Counted from the first letter of the stretch, positions 11,813-24,235 are shown. The stretch: DNA of 64,000 bases from Pyrenopolyporus hunteri (GCA_902806595.1 CADCXC010000003.1:1240001-1304000), one strand, 5' to 3'. Numbers and translations: made by a program. Notes: a model not told the origin generated them from the letters alone.

Positions 11813-13560
11813 GATGGCATCAGCAAGGGCCCGTCGAAGAGACAGGCCAGCCGAATGGTAACAATGGGAAATATAAATGCCGAAACTACTTGATGTTGCA
11901 TTTGGGAAGTGAATTGTCGCGAGTCGAAGTTTCTCGGTCGTAACAGATGATGTCGATGTTTAGGTACCCTCTCTATTGCTGTTATCGATAAGACGGCTAT
12001 TACCTAATACGTGCTAGGTACTCAGGTACCCAGGCTCTGAGCTATAACATGTACATGTAAGACTCTGCTATGCCATCATAAGGGATACGCTAAAATCAAG
12101 TCAAAAAGTTCAGACGGGGTGTAAAAGGCCTTAGATGATCCTCTTACCCGCATTTTAGTTGGTATATTATCCTTCAATGGCCTCCCCTTCCATAGAAGAT
12201 ATTACTATGTATACTATATCAACCCCCTCGAAAAGTACGTACAATGACCTGGTACAGATTCCGGCTTGAGCTATGCGGTAACAACGATAGCGCTGCGGAC
12301 CATTCCCAGATCGTCTCTCTGACTAGGATACCCCTACTTAAACTCGGAGACGATCCGCAAACCCCCTTCCAGTATCTCGACATCAACCGCCCGGACTCGG
12401 GAGTCCGGTAACCCCGCCAAGTGCGGGACATCCGGAGGAGCTAATCCGTGAAGTGGTAGCCAGGAAATTCTATGTTAAGTCCATTCCAGGCCAACGCCAA
12501 AACTACACTGCTACAGGGAAAAGAGGTGGAGAATAACCATTTCTAAGTTTCATTTCTTCCATGACAACTAATCATTCTTATCGTTCGGTATTGGTATCGA
12601 CACGATGTATACGTACAAGCACCAACCATAAGAGTACCCGAATCTCTCTCTTTTCTTTCTTCGCTTTTCTAAGTTGAATATCTCTCTAGTGAAAGTGCCT
12701 CCTAGAATTAATCTACATGAAACCTCTGTAATAGAAGTCTAGAAAATAGTTGACGTTGTGACACACACGGCGTAGGCCCAGGCCCAGGCCCATCTTCGAT
12801 CCTCAAGTAGCACCAGAGAACTCTTAGTTGACAAATGTGGCTTTTTTGAGACTGGTAGGGACACATCTGGAGAATCTTTTTTTCCTTATTCGTAGTAGCA
12901 GATGGGCTTGCCAGAGTCACCGTGTTCCCACTGGGGAAGAAAAGGGGGGGAGGTGACTGAGGGAGGACCCCGTCCCAAGTCAAAATCGTCAAGTGTCTTA
13001 GAAGCCCCCGGGTTAGATTTAATTCTAAAACGTCTAAGCAGGAGTCGGCGATTGATACCACATAGAAACTAGTTGTTAGACAACACCTAACTGTCTTAAG
13101 ATGTTAGTAATTAGCCTATATGGGCAGATAATCCCCTGCCAAGAACTTGATAGATTGGCTGTTACACGCAACTGGGATCGGTAGGAACACCAAATACACC
13201 ATTACCCTTATTCATATATAGATACTTCCACGGTTTATCTTGAAGTAGAAGACATGAGTCTAGTAGTGGCACAAGTGTTCGTGTACGGGCGCCTCCTGGA
13301 TCGACGCAGACGACTATCCGCACGCTGAATCTGAAATATCACATTGACATCGCAGTGGCATAAAGGGGTCATGATTCTGAAGACTCACAGACTTTATTGG
13401 TCCTTATAAACTAGCTACATATAAAATAGCAAGGTAAAAACGCGAGCCCTGGTTTTATCCATCAGGCCCCAGAAACAGATACAGATCGACTCCTCCCCGT
13501 TGGGGAGATCGATCATACGAATAAGATGACCTGAGAACACCTCAGGCCCCCATCACATCC
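11813..13560. other. Intergenic spacer upstream of LST8
   Basis: 1.7 kb with the LST8 promoter near 11.8-12.0 kb. A minus-strand open frame of 117 codons (13061-12708) has no recognisable motif. A GC-rich inverted repeat sits at about 13487-13516, around CCGTTGG. No gene is claimed. Confidence 0.4.
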
Positions 13561-13922
13561 CTATCTTCTCGAGTCTCTGTAGACAGAGGAATTACCCTTA
13601 GAACTCCCTCGCCCCGAACTTGGCCCTCCACGCGAAGCTTGGTTTAGCTCCCGCTGGCCACTGCTGGCGCTAATGCCGGGGACTCCTAACATGCCGGTTG
13701 AGCCGCAAGGAGCGCAATGGGTTCGGCTGTAATCACTAATCAGCAAGACGTAAATAAGGTTCGGTTCTGAACTAGGTTCTCGTACTCTCTTGGATTGCCT
13801 TTACAGTGCGGGCATAGGGAAGGCATTTCGCGATTCGGTCCGAGGCCATAGATAGCTCGGTCCTCGTCCATGGTGTAGGAGCCGGTGTAGAATGCGAACG
13901 GGGCCTTAGTTTTATCAGCCAT
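13561..13922 (-). CDS. Small zinc-ribbon-like hypothetical protein
   Basis: Candidate two-exon gene: exon 13922-13786 and exon 13735-13561 around a 49-50 nt intron (donor GTACGA, branch-like TGCTGAT, acceptor TTAG), giving about 103 residues. I do not recognise the family. Splicing brings CPHCKG and, 11 residues later, CAPCGSTG into one frame. This makes a CxxCxG...CxxCGSTG pair like the zinc ribbons of DnaJ-type proteins. A Ser/Gly/Arg-rich tail follows (SSGRGSSKGNSSV). Without the splice the first exon stops after the first CxxC. It is isolated in a gene-poor 5 kb, so it could also be a relic. The motif pairing, rather than any homology, is the reason for listing it. Confidence 0.4.
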
Positions 13923-16726
13923 GGTTAAAGCGATGTAATGTTCTCTTGATTTTCGTAGGATGTATGCTTTGTGTTATGACAAACCACCCCTTTTTTTTAT
14001 AAAGGGACAGGCGCTCAGGCCTATTCTTATACTACGCCGGAAAGCCCACTTGATACGCGCTATGAGTCCTAGCAACTCGTCCATAAATGAGGATATTCCG
14101 AACCCCGGACTCACCGCTTTATCAAATACCGTTCGTCCTACCGCATGATAACTTGAAACCGACCACGGATACATCCGGGTAGGGCAGAATCAGACGATAA
14201 CGCGCCATCGCAACTCTAGGGGGACGTTTTCGAGGAATGGAGAAAGACGAAATCCCGAGGTCTCTGATATTCCGTTCCTCTGAGCTCCGGGACGTATAAA
14301 CTGTGTATTACATCAAGATACACGTCGGCTAGAGTTTGTAATACCGGGCTCTTTATACTTTGACTTCGAGGGCCGATAGTGGCACGATTACATTCCTACT
14401 TTGGCTATAAGATGTTACCTAGTTTTATTCTGATAGATATAGTAATGTAGTGCCTACCGGGATCTTGGGAAACACTTCATTGTATTACATACCCCAGTCC
14501 CTTCCCACCTTCTAAGGGGACCCAGACCGTCGGAGCCTGAGAGAGTTTCAGATTTGGTGATGGCCTCGTAATATACCCTGACAGATGGGAAGGCTGACGA
14601 TCCGATGCAGGATTCTGCATCTGTGGGTACCCGAGTCGTATCTGGTAATTGATCCCCCCTCAAGCCCCTGGGAGCCACGTAGTTTACCGATGTGGCTTGT
14701 CTTCCCGAAGCCCTGGAAGCTGTAGCTCATACGAGGAATTCCGACTCCCCAAGTCTCGTTGCTTGATACAGTTTTACGTCATCTCAACAGGTAGGTATCT
14801 TGTGCTAACCTTTGGCCCTTGCTCTAATTGATCCGAGATTTACTATCCTATGAGCGAACAGCCGGAAGGGCGTGTTGGTCTCGGTAAAGCCTGGTTATAT
14901 TAAAATAGGCTTTTTGCTTGGCAGACGGGAGTCTCGCTAGACGCTAAAAGTAGTATAGCTACACCCATATGACATTATGTTAGAGTATCGTGGACTCAGG
15001 GGGGGAACAACATTCTCACATCATCACCCTTCTAGGTTACCCGAACGACTTTCCGATACCGCTTCATATAAGATGATCCTCTATCTCCTGGGCCTTGCTA
15101 AGCCTTATCCGACATTTGACGTTTGTTCCCTAATCGCGTATGACATAGCTGCAATCATCCGTTACGGAATGGTCTCCTGAGAGATAAGATCTTCTCAGTT
15201 GGCGGTTACCCTGTGAACTATGTCATACCTTATACCATTTATTCGGGGACTCATTTTTCGTACACCCATCATCTAGACTTTCTGCTTCGTGACATATTAT
15301 TTCACTTCCTTATCGGCGACGCTAGCTACATCGGAATAGTTAGTAACTATAATAGGCACGAGTTCACTGTATTTCGTACTCCTCTCCATATACCTAATTA
15401 ACATCGTGATAGGTACCGACAGCAGGCGGCAACGTAGGACCCCAAGCACCTACCTGTGAATTTGATAAATCCCCGGATACCGCAGTCGCTTTCGGAACCG
15501 TGTACTACGCCGCATAGTACTAGCTTGCTATTGCTCTCTCCTATACCTATTCTTCCGTTATTATATATCAAACGAGTTTAACTGACCCGAAGACGTAGTC
15601 GCACGAAATACCCAAGCGGCCAAAATTATCCTTGAAGTATAGGGACCTCTATTATTCCCTTGCCAGAGTTTAGGATCTTAGGACGTTGGAAAAGACCCCG
15701 CGGTGACTTAACCTTAGCATACGGAGTACCGTTCGTATTCAAGTTAGAACAGGCCACGAGGGAGCTGAGCGATGAAAGACAAAAAGTAGGTATGCCTACC
15801 TATCTATTCGACGGAAGTTCTAGTAAAGTCTATTTGATTGAGCCGTATCGCGACCCTTCATAGCATAAACTTCTTAAATAATCACGAGCCCTTCTTCAAT
15901 CAACTATTTTATGCGACTGACTGGCCCTAACTCCTTCTCTTTTTCGTCTATCTCGTTGTCGTAACGTCTTCGCTATATAACTTATCAGTATACTTCTATC
16001 CCATCCCTTTCTAATGCTATATAGCTACGTACATACCTATCTATCTACGAATGACGCTGCTAAAAGCCACGTCCCTCCTGAGTATTTCAGTCAGGTGGCA
16101 GTCATTGTACGCCACCTGTCAGAGCCTAAAAGACGATCGATTAACCTAACCGAGACCACTAACAGTGGGGTGAACGCCCTGAGCCATAGCGTATACCCAC
16201 CTAAATCATGGTTGATATTTAGCGTATATTATCCTCCGTAGGCGTCATACAGTCTTCTCCCAAAATATACCAACTGCCACGACACTTGGCAGGACTCTCA
16301 GCGGCCGGTCCCGGCTTTCACCACGGATAAAATTTTCGGTGAATCCATCCGAACTCTGGAATATAACGCGCGGCGTATGATCCCGATCGAAGTCCTTTCC
16401 GAATGTCCACTTAGGTTCATTGTAGTACTGTATGAATGCATGACACGTGCTACAGTCCGCCGCTATTAGATCCGGAGGGGGGAGAGGCGTACCAGATTCG
16501 CGACAGGCCCTGGCTGGGTGCCTTAGTCCTCGACTAAGGGACAAACAAGACCTCTTGAAGGTCCGGTGGTCTCTTGGGATCGCCTTGACGAAGCCGTAAC
16601 CAGTTAACGCCGGTAAACTAGTATCTGAGATTATTCTCAAGATGGCGTACGTGAAGCCCTTGAAGAATAGATAGACAATGATAACTATCCATTGCGGCAA
16701 AAACTCGCCTCTAGCTCTAGACAGGG
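13923..16726. other. Gene-poor spacer
   Basis: 2.8 kb rich in TpA steps, with only short ORFs in every frame. The longest, 151 codons on the minus strand at 16700-16245, has no motif. It may be old, mutated repeat DNA, but I cannot name a parent element. Confidence 0.4.
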
Positions 16727-18220
16727 CTATCCTCGGCGTTCTGACGTATGGGAAATATTCTTCCTAGAAGAGAACTTCCTGCCTCGGGTTAACTTGTCTT
16801 TGATCAACGTCATCATATCATCAGACGTAGCTTTGAAAGCATCTGCGAACTCGGAAGGCAACGACGCGAAGTCCGATTGGGTCGCCCACATAGGGTATAT
16901 CATACGGTGCGTGCCTTTAGTTGTATAGCCTCCAAAGTGCCTGAGAAAATGCCAACACAACCAGCAAGATTTCTTGCTGCAGCCAATGTAATCAACCCAT
17001 TTCTCAGACTCATGCTGCGACATGCACATCAGGAGTTGGATCTCGCAATGCACACGCGCCGTGCCACGATAACCAGATTTTCGCATAAATTGGTCCAATG
17101 CGGTTTGGGTTTCCTTGACTTCATCTCGGGGAAAACGCGGATGCCGGAGAATCTGAGACTCGACTCTCTGCCTATAGGCTTGTGTATTCCACACCTCCTC
17201 AACCGGCGATTCTAGGACTTCAATTTCAAACTGGTATCCTCGATATTTAGGATTGGCACAGAAGCGGGAGAATCGAGAGGCGGCAGCCCCAGGCCGGCCT
17301 AGGAGATTGATGTACTTGACTAGGTAAGCTGCGTTTTCTTCGGCCGGGCTTATTTGTTTCCTTTGCCGCAATTTCTCCATTTCCCTGGAAAATGTCTGGG
17401 ATTCCGTTTCCTTGCGAAAAATTAGAGCTTCCTGCACACAGTTCAGGAGTTGCACTTGTTTGTCCCCGGGACTGTTGGCACTGCATAAATTCCAAACTTC
17501 TTGGGCGTATCTCCGGGCGTCCGCGGGCCAGGCAGGGTTAGAAGAAGGGGTCTTCAATACCTTGGGGGCTAATTCGTTGATTTTGTTGACGTAGAACTCG
17601 ATCCTAGATTTATTGAATTCGCATATAAACCCCGTCATTCTATTCTCAATAGTTTTCCGAGATTCTTTAACGTTTTTAGATAACTCCTCCAAGTCACGAC
17701 CTATCTTCTTGGCGAACTGCTGGTCCTCGGAGGTAGAGTCACCCATACTTTTGCCGCTAACGTTCTTGGCTATACAGATTTTGATCTTCTTCGCCTTCTC
17801 ATCAATCGCCATGGCCGTAGCGGACACATGATCTTGGGCGTCTTTGGACTTGGACCTTGCAAGACAGTCCGCAAGATTGTCAAGTAAGTCCTTCTCCTGC
17901 GGACTCGCGTTAGGCTTATGGGGCTGTCGAGCGCCTTCTACATCTCGGAGCTGCCCCTTTGCAGCAACGTGAAGGTAAAGCGCTGCGGCGTGGGGATCGA
18001 GATCGAACTTTGGGGGATCCGGCGGAGCATCATTAGTATTGGCTGTCCTCCTTATTGACGCAGACCTACGGGCGGATCCACCTCGCCGGTTTCGTTCACC
18101 TCTAGGTTCGTGTCTCTCCCCCAGCACCGAGCCGCTCTTTTCCCCTCGAGCCCGCGTACTCTTCCGCCTACGCACCCGCTCCGGCCCATTCCCATTCGCG
18201 CGCCTGGTTGGGGGTGACAT
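16727..18220 (-). CDS. OTT_1508-like deaminase-fold protein
   Basis: Single open frame of 497 residues. The first 60 or so are basic and disordered (Arg/Ser/Gly), the middle is helical and charged, and the C-terminal third carries a zinc-dependent deaminase signature. VHCEIQLL supplies His391 and the proton-shuttle Glu393. YIGCSKKSCWLCWHF supplies the two zinc Cys, 419 and 422, as SCWLC. This is the pattern of the OTT_1508-like deaminase family (Pfam PF14441), which is widespread and multiplied in filamentous fungi and of unknown substrate. All catalytic positions are present, so nothing marks it as dead. Substrate could be a nucleotide, RNA or another amide; context does not decide. It is divergent from the CorA-like gene across 879 bases. 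Confidence 0.8.
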   Translation of the reverse strand: MSPPTRRANGNGPERVRRRKSTRARGEKSGSVLGERHEPRGERNRRGGSARRSASIRRTANTNDAPPDPPKFDLDPHAAALYLHVAAKGQLRDVEGARQPHKPNASPQEKDLLDNLADCLARSKSKDAQDHVSATAMAIDEKAKKIKICIAKNVSGKSMGDSTSEDQQFAKKIGRDLEELSKNVKESRKTIENRMTGFICEFNKSRIEFYVNKINELAPKVLKTPSSNPAWPADARRYAQEVWNLCSANSPGDKQVQLLNCVQEALIFRKETESQTFSREMEKLRQRKQISPAEENAAYLVKYINLLGRPGAAASRFSRFCANPKYRGYQFEIEVLESPVEEVWNTQAYRQRVESQILRHPRFPRDEVKETQTALDQFMRKSGYRGTARVHCEIQLLMCMSQHESEKWVDYIGCSKKSCWLCWHFLRHFGGYTTKGTHRMIYPMWATQSDFASLPSEFADAFKATSDDMMTLIKDKLTRGRKFSSRKNISHTSERRG

Positions 18221-19099
18221 AACGGGGAGGTCGGACGTCGGCGTTGGGTTTCGTAGGGGAAGACGAATGCGGTGTGGAGGATTCTAGAGTCGCAGGCGAA
18301 TCAAATCGGACTGAAATGTATATCGAGAATAACGGCGAGGTTGATCAAAGTCATATCGGGCAAAGTATCTACATATGTCGAAAAGATGAAAGATGAAGTG
18401 GATGGACATTACTGGGGGTGTCAGCGGGTGTTGGTGTTAGCGCTCCAAAAGCCCCCTCCATCCCCTCCATTAGGGAATACCCTGGCGGTGGGTACTTGTA
18501 CAATACAATGCCTAAGATCGCCCACGCCCCACGCCTCCGCTGATACGTCTACCTCTTAGATGTATATTATGAAGCGGAAAATGTATATATCGGGTATATC
18601 TATATACAAAGGATCCTGTCCTATTATCGCGACCTCTTTTTACATTTCCCTAAGCTCTCTCACGGTGCTCTCGCTCTCACTCCTCACCTACATACATGTA
18701 GACCAGGGAATATGGAGGCGTATTTCCCGGCTGAATAGGAGGCTAAGTATGGGCGGAGCCCTGCATAATTTTCACGATGCTACATTAGGCACGCCGCATT
18801 CCCTTCTAAAAGGTATGAGTAGGAGAGTAAGCCGTACGTGATGGTCCGAGTCTCCAGCTCTTGATTGGCGACGATAATCGCAACACGCATAACTGCGCCA
18901 ACCCCGTCCCAGGTTGATATTCGCCCCTCAGCCTCGCCCCATTCTAAACGATCTGAAGTCATAAAGTCGTCCAAGGATCCTTCGCTCTTTTCTCAGCCAT
19001 ATCTCTGAGAACCCCAGCGGTCGCTAGCCTCATATCACGTACGCATATAGAAGGCCGAGATTAAGTAGCAACAACTAGTTCCCGTACGTAGCAACTGGC
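18221..19099. other. Divergent promoter region, deaminase-like and CorA-like genes
   Basis: No gene seen. The spacer should hold both promoters. TATA-like TATATAT runs occur near 18585-18605. Confidence 0.5.
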
Positions 19100-20727
19100 A
19101 TGGCCGAAACCGGTTATGACGAGCTAAGAAGATCGCTTTGCTCGAGCGATCCGCGGATGAAAACGTCCGTCCTTAACAAACCCGCATCGCGGTCAGGGGC
19201 ATGGAAGCCGTGGAGCCAGGCCAAGGCTCGGGTGTTCGCGCTTCAGCGAAATTCAAACGGGCCCTTGAACCCGGCGATAGAGTACAAGGACGCCTCCGCC
19301 TTGGCGGCTTCCCTCAAGCGAGATGCGGAACCGGATCACCCTCCGTTACAGTCCGTATACTTACTCGAGGGGCTGTCCGGGGACTTCGTCCGCGTCCTTG
19401 GCGACCACTTCCAGCTCCATCCTTCGCTGTTCATGGACCACGAGAAGCTCTCGCCTTTTCGCGACCGGCAGACCGGGGAGAACGGCGGTCTCCCTTTCTT
19501 ACCGTCTGCGATACACGGGAGAGATCATGTCTCGCTTAAATACCATGAGCCACTCGTCTTTTCGAAACGGCCGCCTACCTTCCGCTGCCTTTGCGAAACA
19601 TCAGGGCGGCATATCGCCGTGACTAGACTGATGGGCGAGATTTCCCCAGTCGGTGTTAGCAGGCGCAAGTGCACAGTTTGGAGTAAGGCTACTAATTCGG
19701 GTGGTTGGATATGTACGTATCCTTAGTCTTCATATGAGAAGCCGAAGCCATATTGGATTCTTACGGTCGCTAAATAATAACAGGTCTCATCATATGTGAC
19801 CCCCCTATCCGTCGAATCTTAAGTGACAATACCGGGCAATCAGGGGCCGACGTCGGCACGAGTCACTACGGTTCCGGGTACATGGACTTCATGCCCCTCC
19901 CAGACCAGATGAGGGTGCGGTCCGGACCCCCAAGGTCGTCCTTACTAGACGACCTACTATTCTATCTGCAAAACCACTCCAGCGCACTAGATCTCACGGA
20001 TCCAAAATCCCCCCGCGTCTTCGTCGAGAAAATTACCGCGAGCCACTTCCTCAAGCTCGCAGAATTTCTACAGAACAATATCGAGGTAGTACTGTGGCAT
20101 CTCTCTAGAAGAAGTGACCTAACACCCTTCGGCGTCTCGACGGCCGAGGAGCTCTGGAGCGATGTGCAGGCCTGGAGACGCCGGATAGCCGAGTACCAGG
20201 ACGACCTCGAGGGCATTATGTTGCAGCTTGGCGTTCCGCTGTCTTGTTCTCCGGATACTAGCGGCGTCCAGAGCTGGACCGACAGCACGGCCGACTTCCA
20301 ATACCTCCTGCTCCGCTACCGGGAGATAGGGAAGCGCGTGAACAAGCTAGCCAGCGCCATTAATACCCTGGCCAATCTCGCAGGTAACCGTGTCTCCTTT
20401 AAAATGGGCGAGCTCTCGCTCCAAGAGGCAGAGCGCGCGGGTCGCGAAGCTAGGAGTGTTAAGGCTCTGACTATCTTGGGTATCGTGTTCCTCCCCCTAT
20501 CCTTCGCAGCCTCCCTCTTCAGCATGGCGGATTCGTATCTCCCCGGGCGTTCGTTGTTTTGGCTGTATTTCGCTGTCGCGATCCCCTTGCTAGGGCTCGT
20601 AATCCTCGTCTTCTCCATCACAGAGCTGGGGTACGCGGACGGCGGAACTGAGTGGTCACTGAATTCGATTATAGCAAATCTGCGGCAAAATAGGGTATGG
20701 GTGAGGATTAGGAGTAAGACGTTGTAA
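19100..20727 (+). CDS. CorA-like Mg2+ transporter family protein
   Basis: Exons 19100-19712 and 19784-20727 (intron 19713-19783, GTACGT...ACAG) encode 518 residues. The N-terminal half is a soluble domain, and the C-terminus has two membrane helices (TILGIVFLPLSFAASLF and SLFWLYFAVAIPLLGLVILVF), the layout of CorA. The helix-helix loop reads SMADSYLP, so the Gly-Met-Asn selectivity motif of true Mg2+ channels is absent, as in many fungal CorA-like proteins. An LSLQEAERA...KALTILG stretch leads into helix 1 as in the family. Ion choice is unknown. The intron keeps the frame from SGGW into ICLIICDPP; unspliced it stops at once. Confidence 0.85.
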
Positions 20728-21562
20728 AAGCAGGTGGAGCCGATGATTTCCAGCGCGACAGTTTCGAGATACCCCTGATATGATGTGACAGCCTTGACGT
20801 ATGCTTGGACTGGTAATCTAATGTAAATATATCGCGATTACCATAATAGTTAAAGATACTTACCTACGATAATGTTATGATCAAACTACGTTTTAAATAA
20901 CATTCATAGATCGATTACGCTGAGCTCCGCGAATACCCACACTTACCCTAAATCAGAACCTCACCCCAAGGGCATGCTCAACTTAAGTCATGAATGGCCA
21001 AGAGTTAGTTCAAGCCACAGTATACGAAAGACAGCGATGGCCGAGAGATATCTAAGTAATGTATAGAAACCGCCGACTATAGACGCCTTATTAGGGGTGC
21101 CTGTACACCTAAAGTATCTTACCTAGGTAGGTAGGCTAGACATGATTTATTCACGAAAGTTAGAGTGTCACTGAAGTAGAAACCTATTAATTGCTCACAG
21201 TGCTAGAAGGCCAGTGAAGCCGAACGCGATAATTCATCTCCGGGACTAAGCATAAGAGATAGCGTAGAGTCGATCAATAGCAGACTAATATCAGAAAGCC
21301 AATATACCATCCCATGAACCCTCCATCACTGGGTAGACAATGAAGTCTTGTGACTCGCCCTTTGCCGCAACCGCACAAATGCAGTGAGATGTACCGAGCC
21401 TCAAAGTTCGCACAAATAAAGAACGCATAACGCCGGTTTCGGATCAATCAACGCCTTTTAACACCGTGTTTGGGACTCTTGGGAAAACTCAAACGGCTCC
21501 AGGCTATTCCTCAACCCTGCCTATCAACTGGCTGAACAACGGGCCAAGAAAAGAACGGCTCG
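20728..21562. other. Convergent 3' spacer
   Basis: Between the CorA-like gene and the FHA gene, both ending here. No ORF of note; one ACCTAGGTAGGTAGG motif lies at about 21121. Confidence 0.5.
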
Positions 21563-24235
21563 TCATAGGGCCGGTGCGGTAGAAACTAGGAAAGTGAATG
21601 CTGCTGCACCTCCGAATGCAACATAGGCGGCAGCCTGCGCAAAGCGGCGTTTCTTTGACGGTTGAACGTTGTCAGGTCGAGTAGGAACTACGACAGGTGG
21701 CGCAACGCCTTCATTTTTTCTGGAGGGTGTATCGTTAACAGCATCACCACCCGACTCGCCGTCTCCCATCAGCATGTCTTGAGCCTGACCGCATGCGGGT
21801 TCGGACCGTGATCTGCTGCTACATGGGTGACTTTGAGCCTCGCCCTGTTCAATCATACTATCCCCATCGTTGAATGCCTCCTCAAATGAACGCTTTAAAC
21901 TAGGCTCGGGGGAGAGCTTCTCAATCGGCCTTGGTGTCGACACTTCAATAGGCGTGGCTGTTGTGGGAAGCTGGTCAGCAGGCGTGTTGGTTTGCATACC
22001 GTTGGGTTCTTGTGTAAGTAGATCTTGGATCTCAACACGTCTCGGCCTCTGCGCGGTGCCGTTTTCGCACGCCAACTTGCTCAGCTGAAACGTATAGGCA
22101 CTAGTCATATCAAGTTCCAGACTTTGTTGTCGTTCAGAGCATGGACCAGGGAGATCCTCATGTCGAGGATTGTTGATGAACCTTTCTCCAGACGCCGACC
22201 ACGGTTGCCAGGGAGTAACCGCCGTATAGTCCTTGTTTGCAGGGGAGGCTGTGGCACAACGGGAAGTGGTAATAGATACAGTGTCAATTGCAATAACTTC
22301 CTCTTCAGGGGGATTGCTTTGGCTCTCATCAACTTGTACTGTTGGCGGCGCTGGATGTGTGTCGTGATCGACTTCTGCGCCAGTGACGTGTTGGTCAGGA
22401 CTCTCGCTCGAGGTATCCCGAATTACGGAGTGAGGCGGTGGGGAAACCCAGTCTCCACGATTCATCCGGTTACTCTCCCTGGCTGCAAAGTACTCAAACT
22501 TGCCCGACATCTCGCCGAGCGCTTGTGCTCTAGCGTGGCTTGGGCTTTGGTCGAGGATAGGATGACTCTTGAACATAGCAGCGTCCGATGGGCTCGGTGC
22601 TCGTTGTTGGGCAACCTGTACGCCTTGCAACGTAGAGGTAAACAAGAACGGGGTTACGAAAGATGGCTCCGTGCTAGAGGACTCGGGTAGAGCGTCTTTA
22701 GACGCTGGCTCTTCAGAGACCGGGAGATTAGGTGATGAATGTGGAGACGAATCGCGCCTTGGGGAGCTCGAGCGCGAAACCGGATCCGTCATTTCTTCAC
22801 TCGACTGGGAACTAACATCATCGGAGTACGGTAAATCATCAAGACCTGAAAATGAGCGCGTTAATGCCGATTCATCAAATGCATGCCGGGGAATAAAATA
22901 CGGCCACTTACTTTCGTCGTCCCCACCCCAGTCGCCATTCCTGGAGAAGTCATCGTTGAAATCGGAGGTAAGAGATTCTTCGTCGTCAAAATCCTCATCC
23001 AAGCTAAGACTATCGACAACATTTCCGAAAACGACCGAATCACTCTCTGAATCTGTCAGTCGAATATCGTCACTATCTGATCCCTCAGTTTGCCGATAGG
23101 GGTAATCGGACTCGTGATCCGGGGGTCCATCGGTCTCGCCGTCAAAAGTTGTGGGTTGCTGAGGGTAATCTAGACCCGCCGGTAAATTCAAGCCACGTGC
23201 GGTAAAGGCCGCTACTAAAGCTGGAATTATTGGTACTGCCGCTGCGAGAGACGCAGAAGGAGGTATAGGGATCGCAATTGGCAGGTCCATGTTCGGCTGC
23301 TCATCAGGCTCCGAAGTCAGATCAATGACATCTGAGCTACGACTATTGTGAGCAGCGCTAGTAGAAGTGTTACGGTCCTCGGCCGGATCAGCCTCGTCTT
23401 GCGTCAGATCGATGGATGGGACACGTTGAGAATCAACTTTACGCGAAAGCGGAACTATTGTCTCAACTACGCTGTCGTCGTCATCATCCTCGTCATCGAT
23501 GTCATCATCTGGGATAGTAAAAACGCGGTTGGTAGGGTGACCGATGGTTGGCGTAACCTGGCTACGTCTGTGCAATGGTGTTAGTACCCGACGAAACTGA
23601 GTATGAGAGAAACTTACGGCTCATGTTCCTGTTCTATCATATAAAATTCGACAGAGCATGGAGGGAAGGTTTCTTTGGACCTGAATATATTTGTCCCGAA
23701 ACGAAGCGAGTCACCGTTGGAGAGCTCAGCAAATTTCCCTTGTTCTAGCCTCGTTTCCTTCCCGACTCCATCATGAGGAGTGTGGAATGTGCCGTGAAGG
23801 GACCCGACATCTTTGATGAAGACGGCCTATACAGCAATATCAGCATGTGTAACGGGAATACTGACTTGGCGAAACGCTGCTCGAGTAAGCTTACCTTTGG
23901 AATATTATCGTCATCAAAGCCCAGGTAAAGTTCGGCGTGGTGCCGGGACATGACGGGACTATCGAACCAAGCGTTATCTATCGAGGCAACGAAGCCTTTG
24001 GTGGGAACTTTAGACGCTCGGCCGATTCGGATAGAGGACCTCTCTTTGCTGAGGATAAATTGGCGCTTAGGAATAGGCGAAATATCCGAGCCGTGAGGTC
24101 GGCAGACTAAAGTAATAACATAGACTGCTATTGAAAACAAGTTAGTCGATTGCGGTGGGGTATGCTAGAAGGTGGAAGTTGGAAGCATATGTCCTCACCT
24201 TCACTGTCGCTCTTTTGGTTGTCGGTGGTCGCCAT
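21563..24235 (-). CDS. FHA-domain protein with C-terminal hydrophobic anchor
   Basis: Four exons: 24235-24199, 24127-23895, 23826-23618 and 23567-21563, for 827 residues. The last intron is 50 nt with a perfect TACTAAC branch site. The N-terminal FHA phosphothreonine-binding domain is complete after splicing: SIRIGRASK (Gly-Arg), SPVMSRHHAELYL (Ser-Arg-His-His), VGSLHGTF (His-Gly-Thr) and LSNGDSLRFG. About 600 residues of acidic, Ser/Pro-rich, probably disordered sequence follow. The protein ends in a basic patch (KKRRF) and a hydrophobic segment of about 22 residues at the extreme C-terminus, the layout of a tail-anchored protein. FAR9/FAR10 and SLMAP/PRO45 of STRIPAK share FHA plus tail anchor, but I see no coiled coil here, so that match is open. 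Confidence 0.8.

Noticed and set aside
16245..16700. 151-codon minus-strand frame beside the deaminase-like gene
   Set aside because: No motif, no splice link to the gene upstream, and in a spacer of similar composition.
13923..16726. Possible RIP-degraded transposon
   Set aside because: TpA-rich, but no recognisable transposase, reverse transcriptase or terminal repeats; the RIP index must be computed to decide.
22025..22690. 221-codon plus-strand frame
   Set aside because: Antisense to the FHA gene and without known features.
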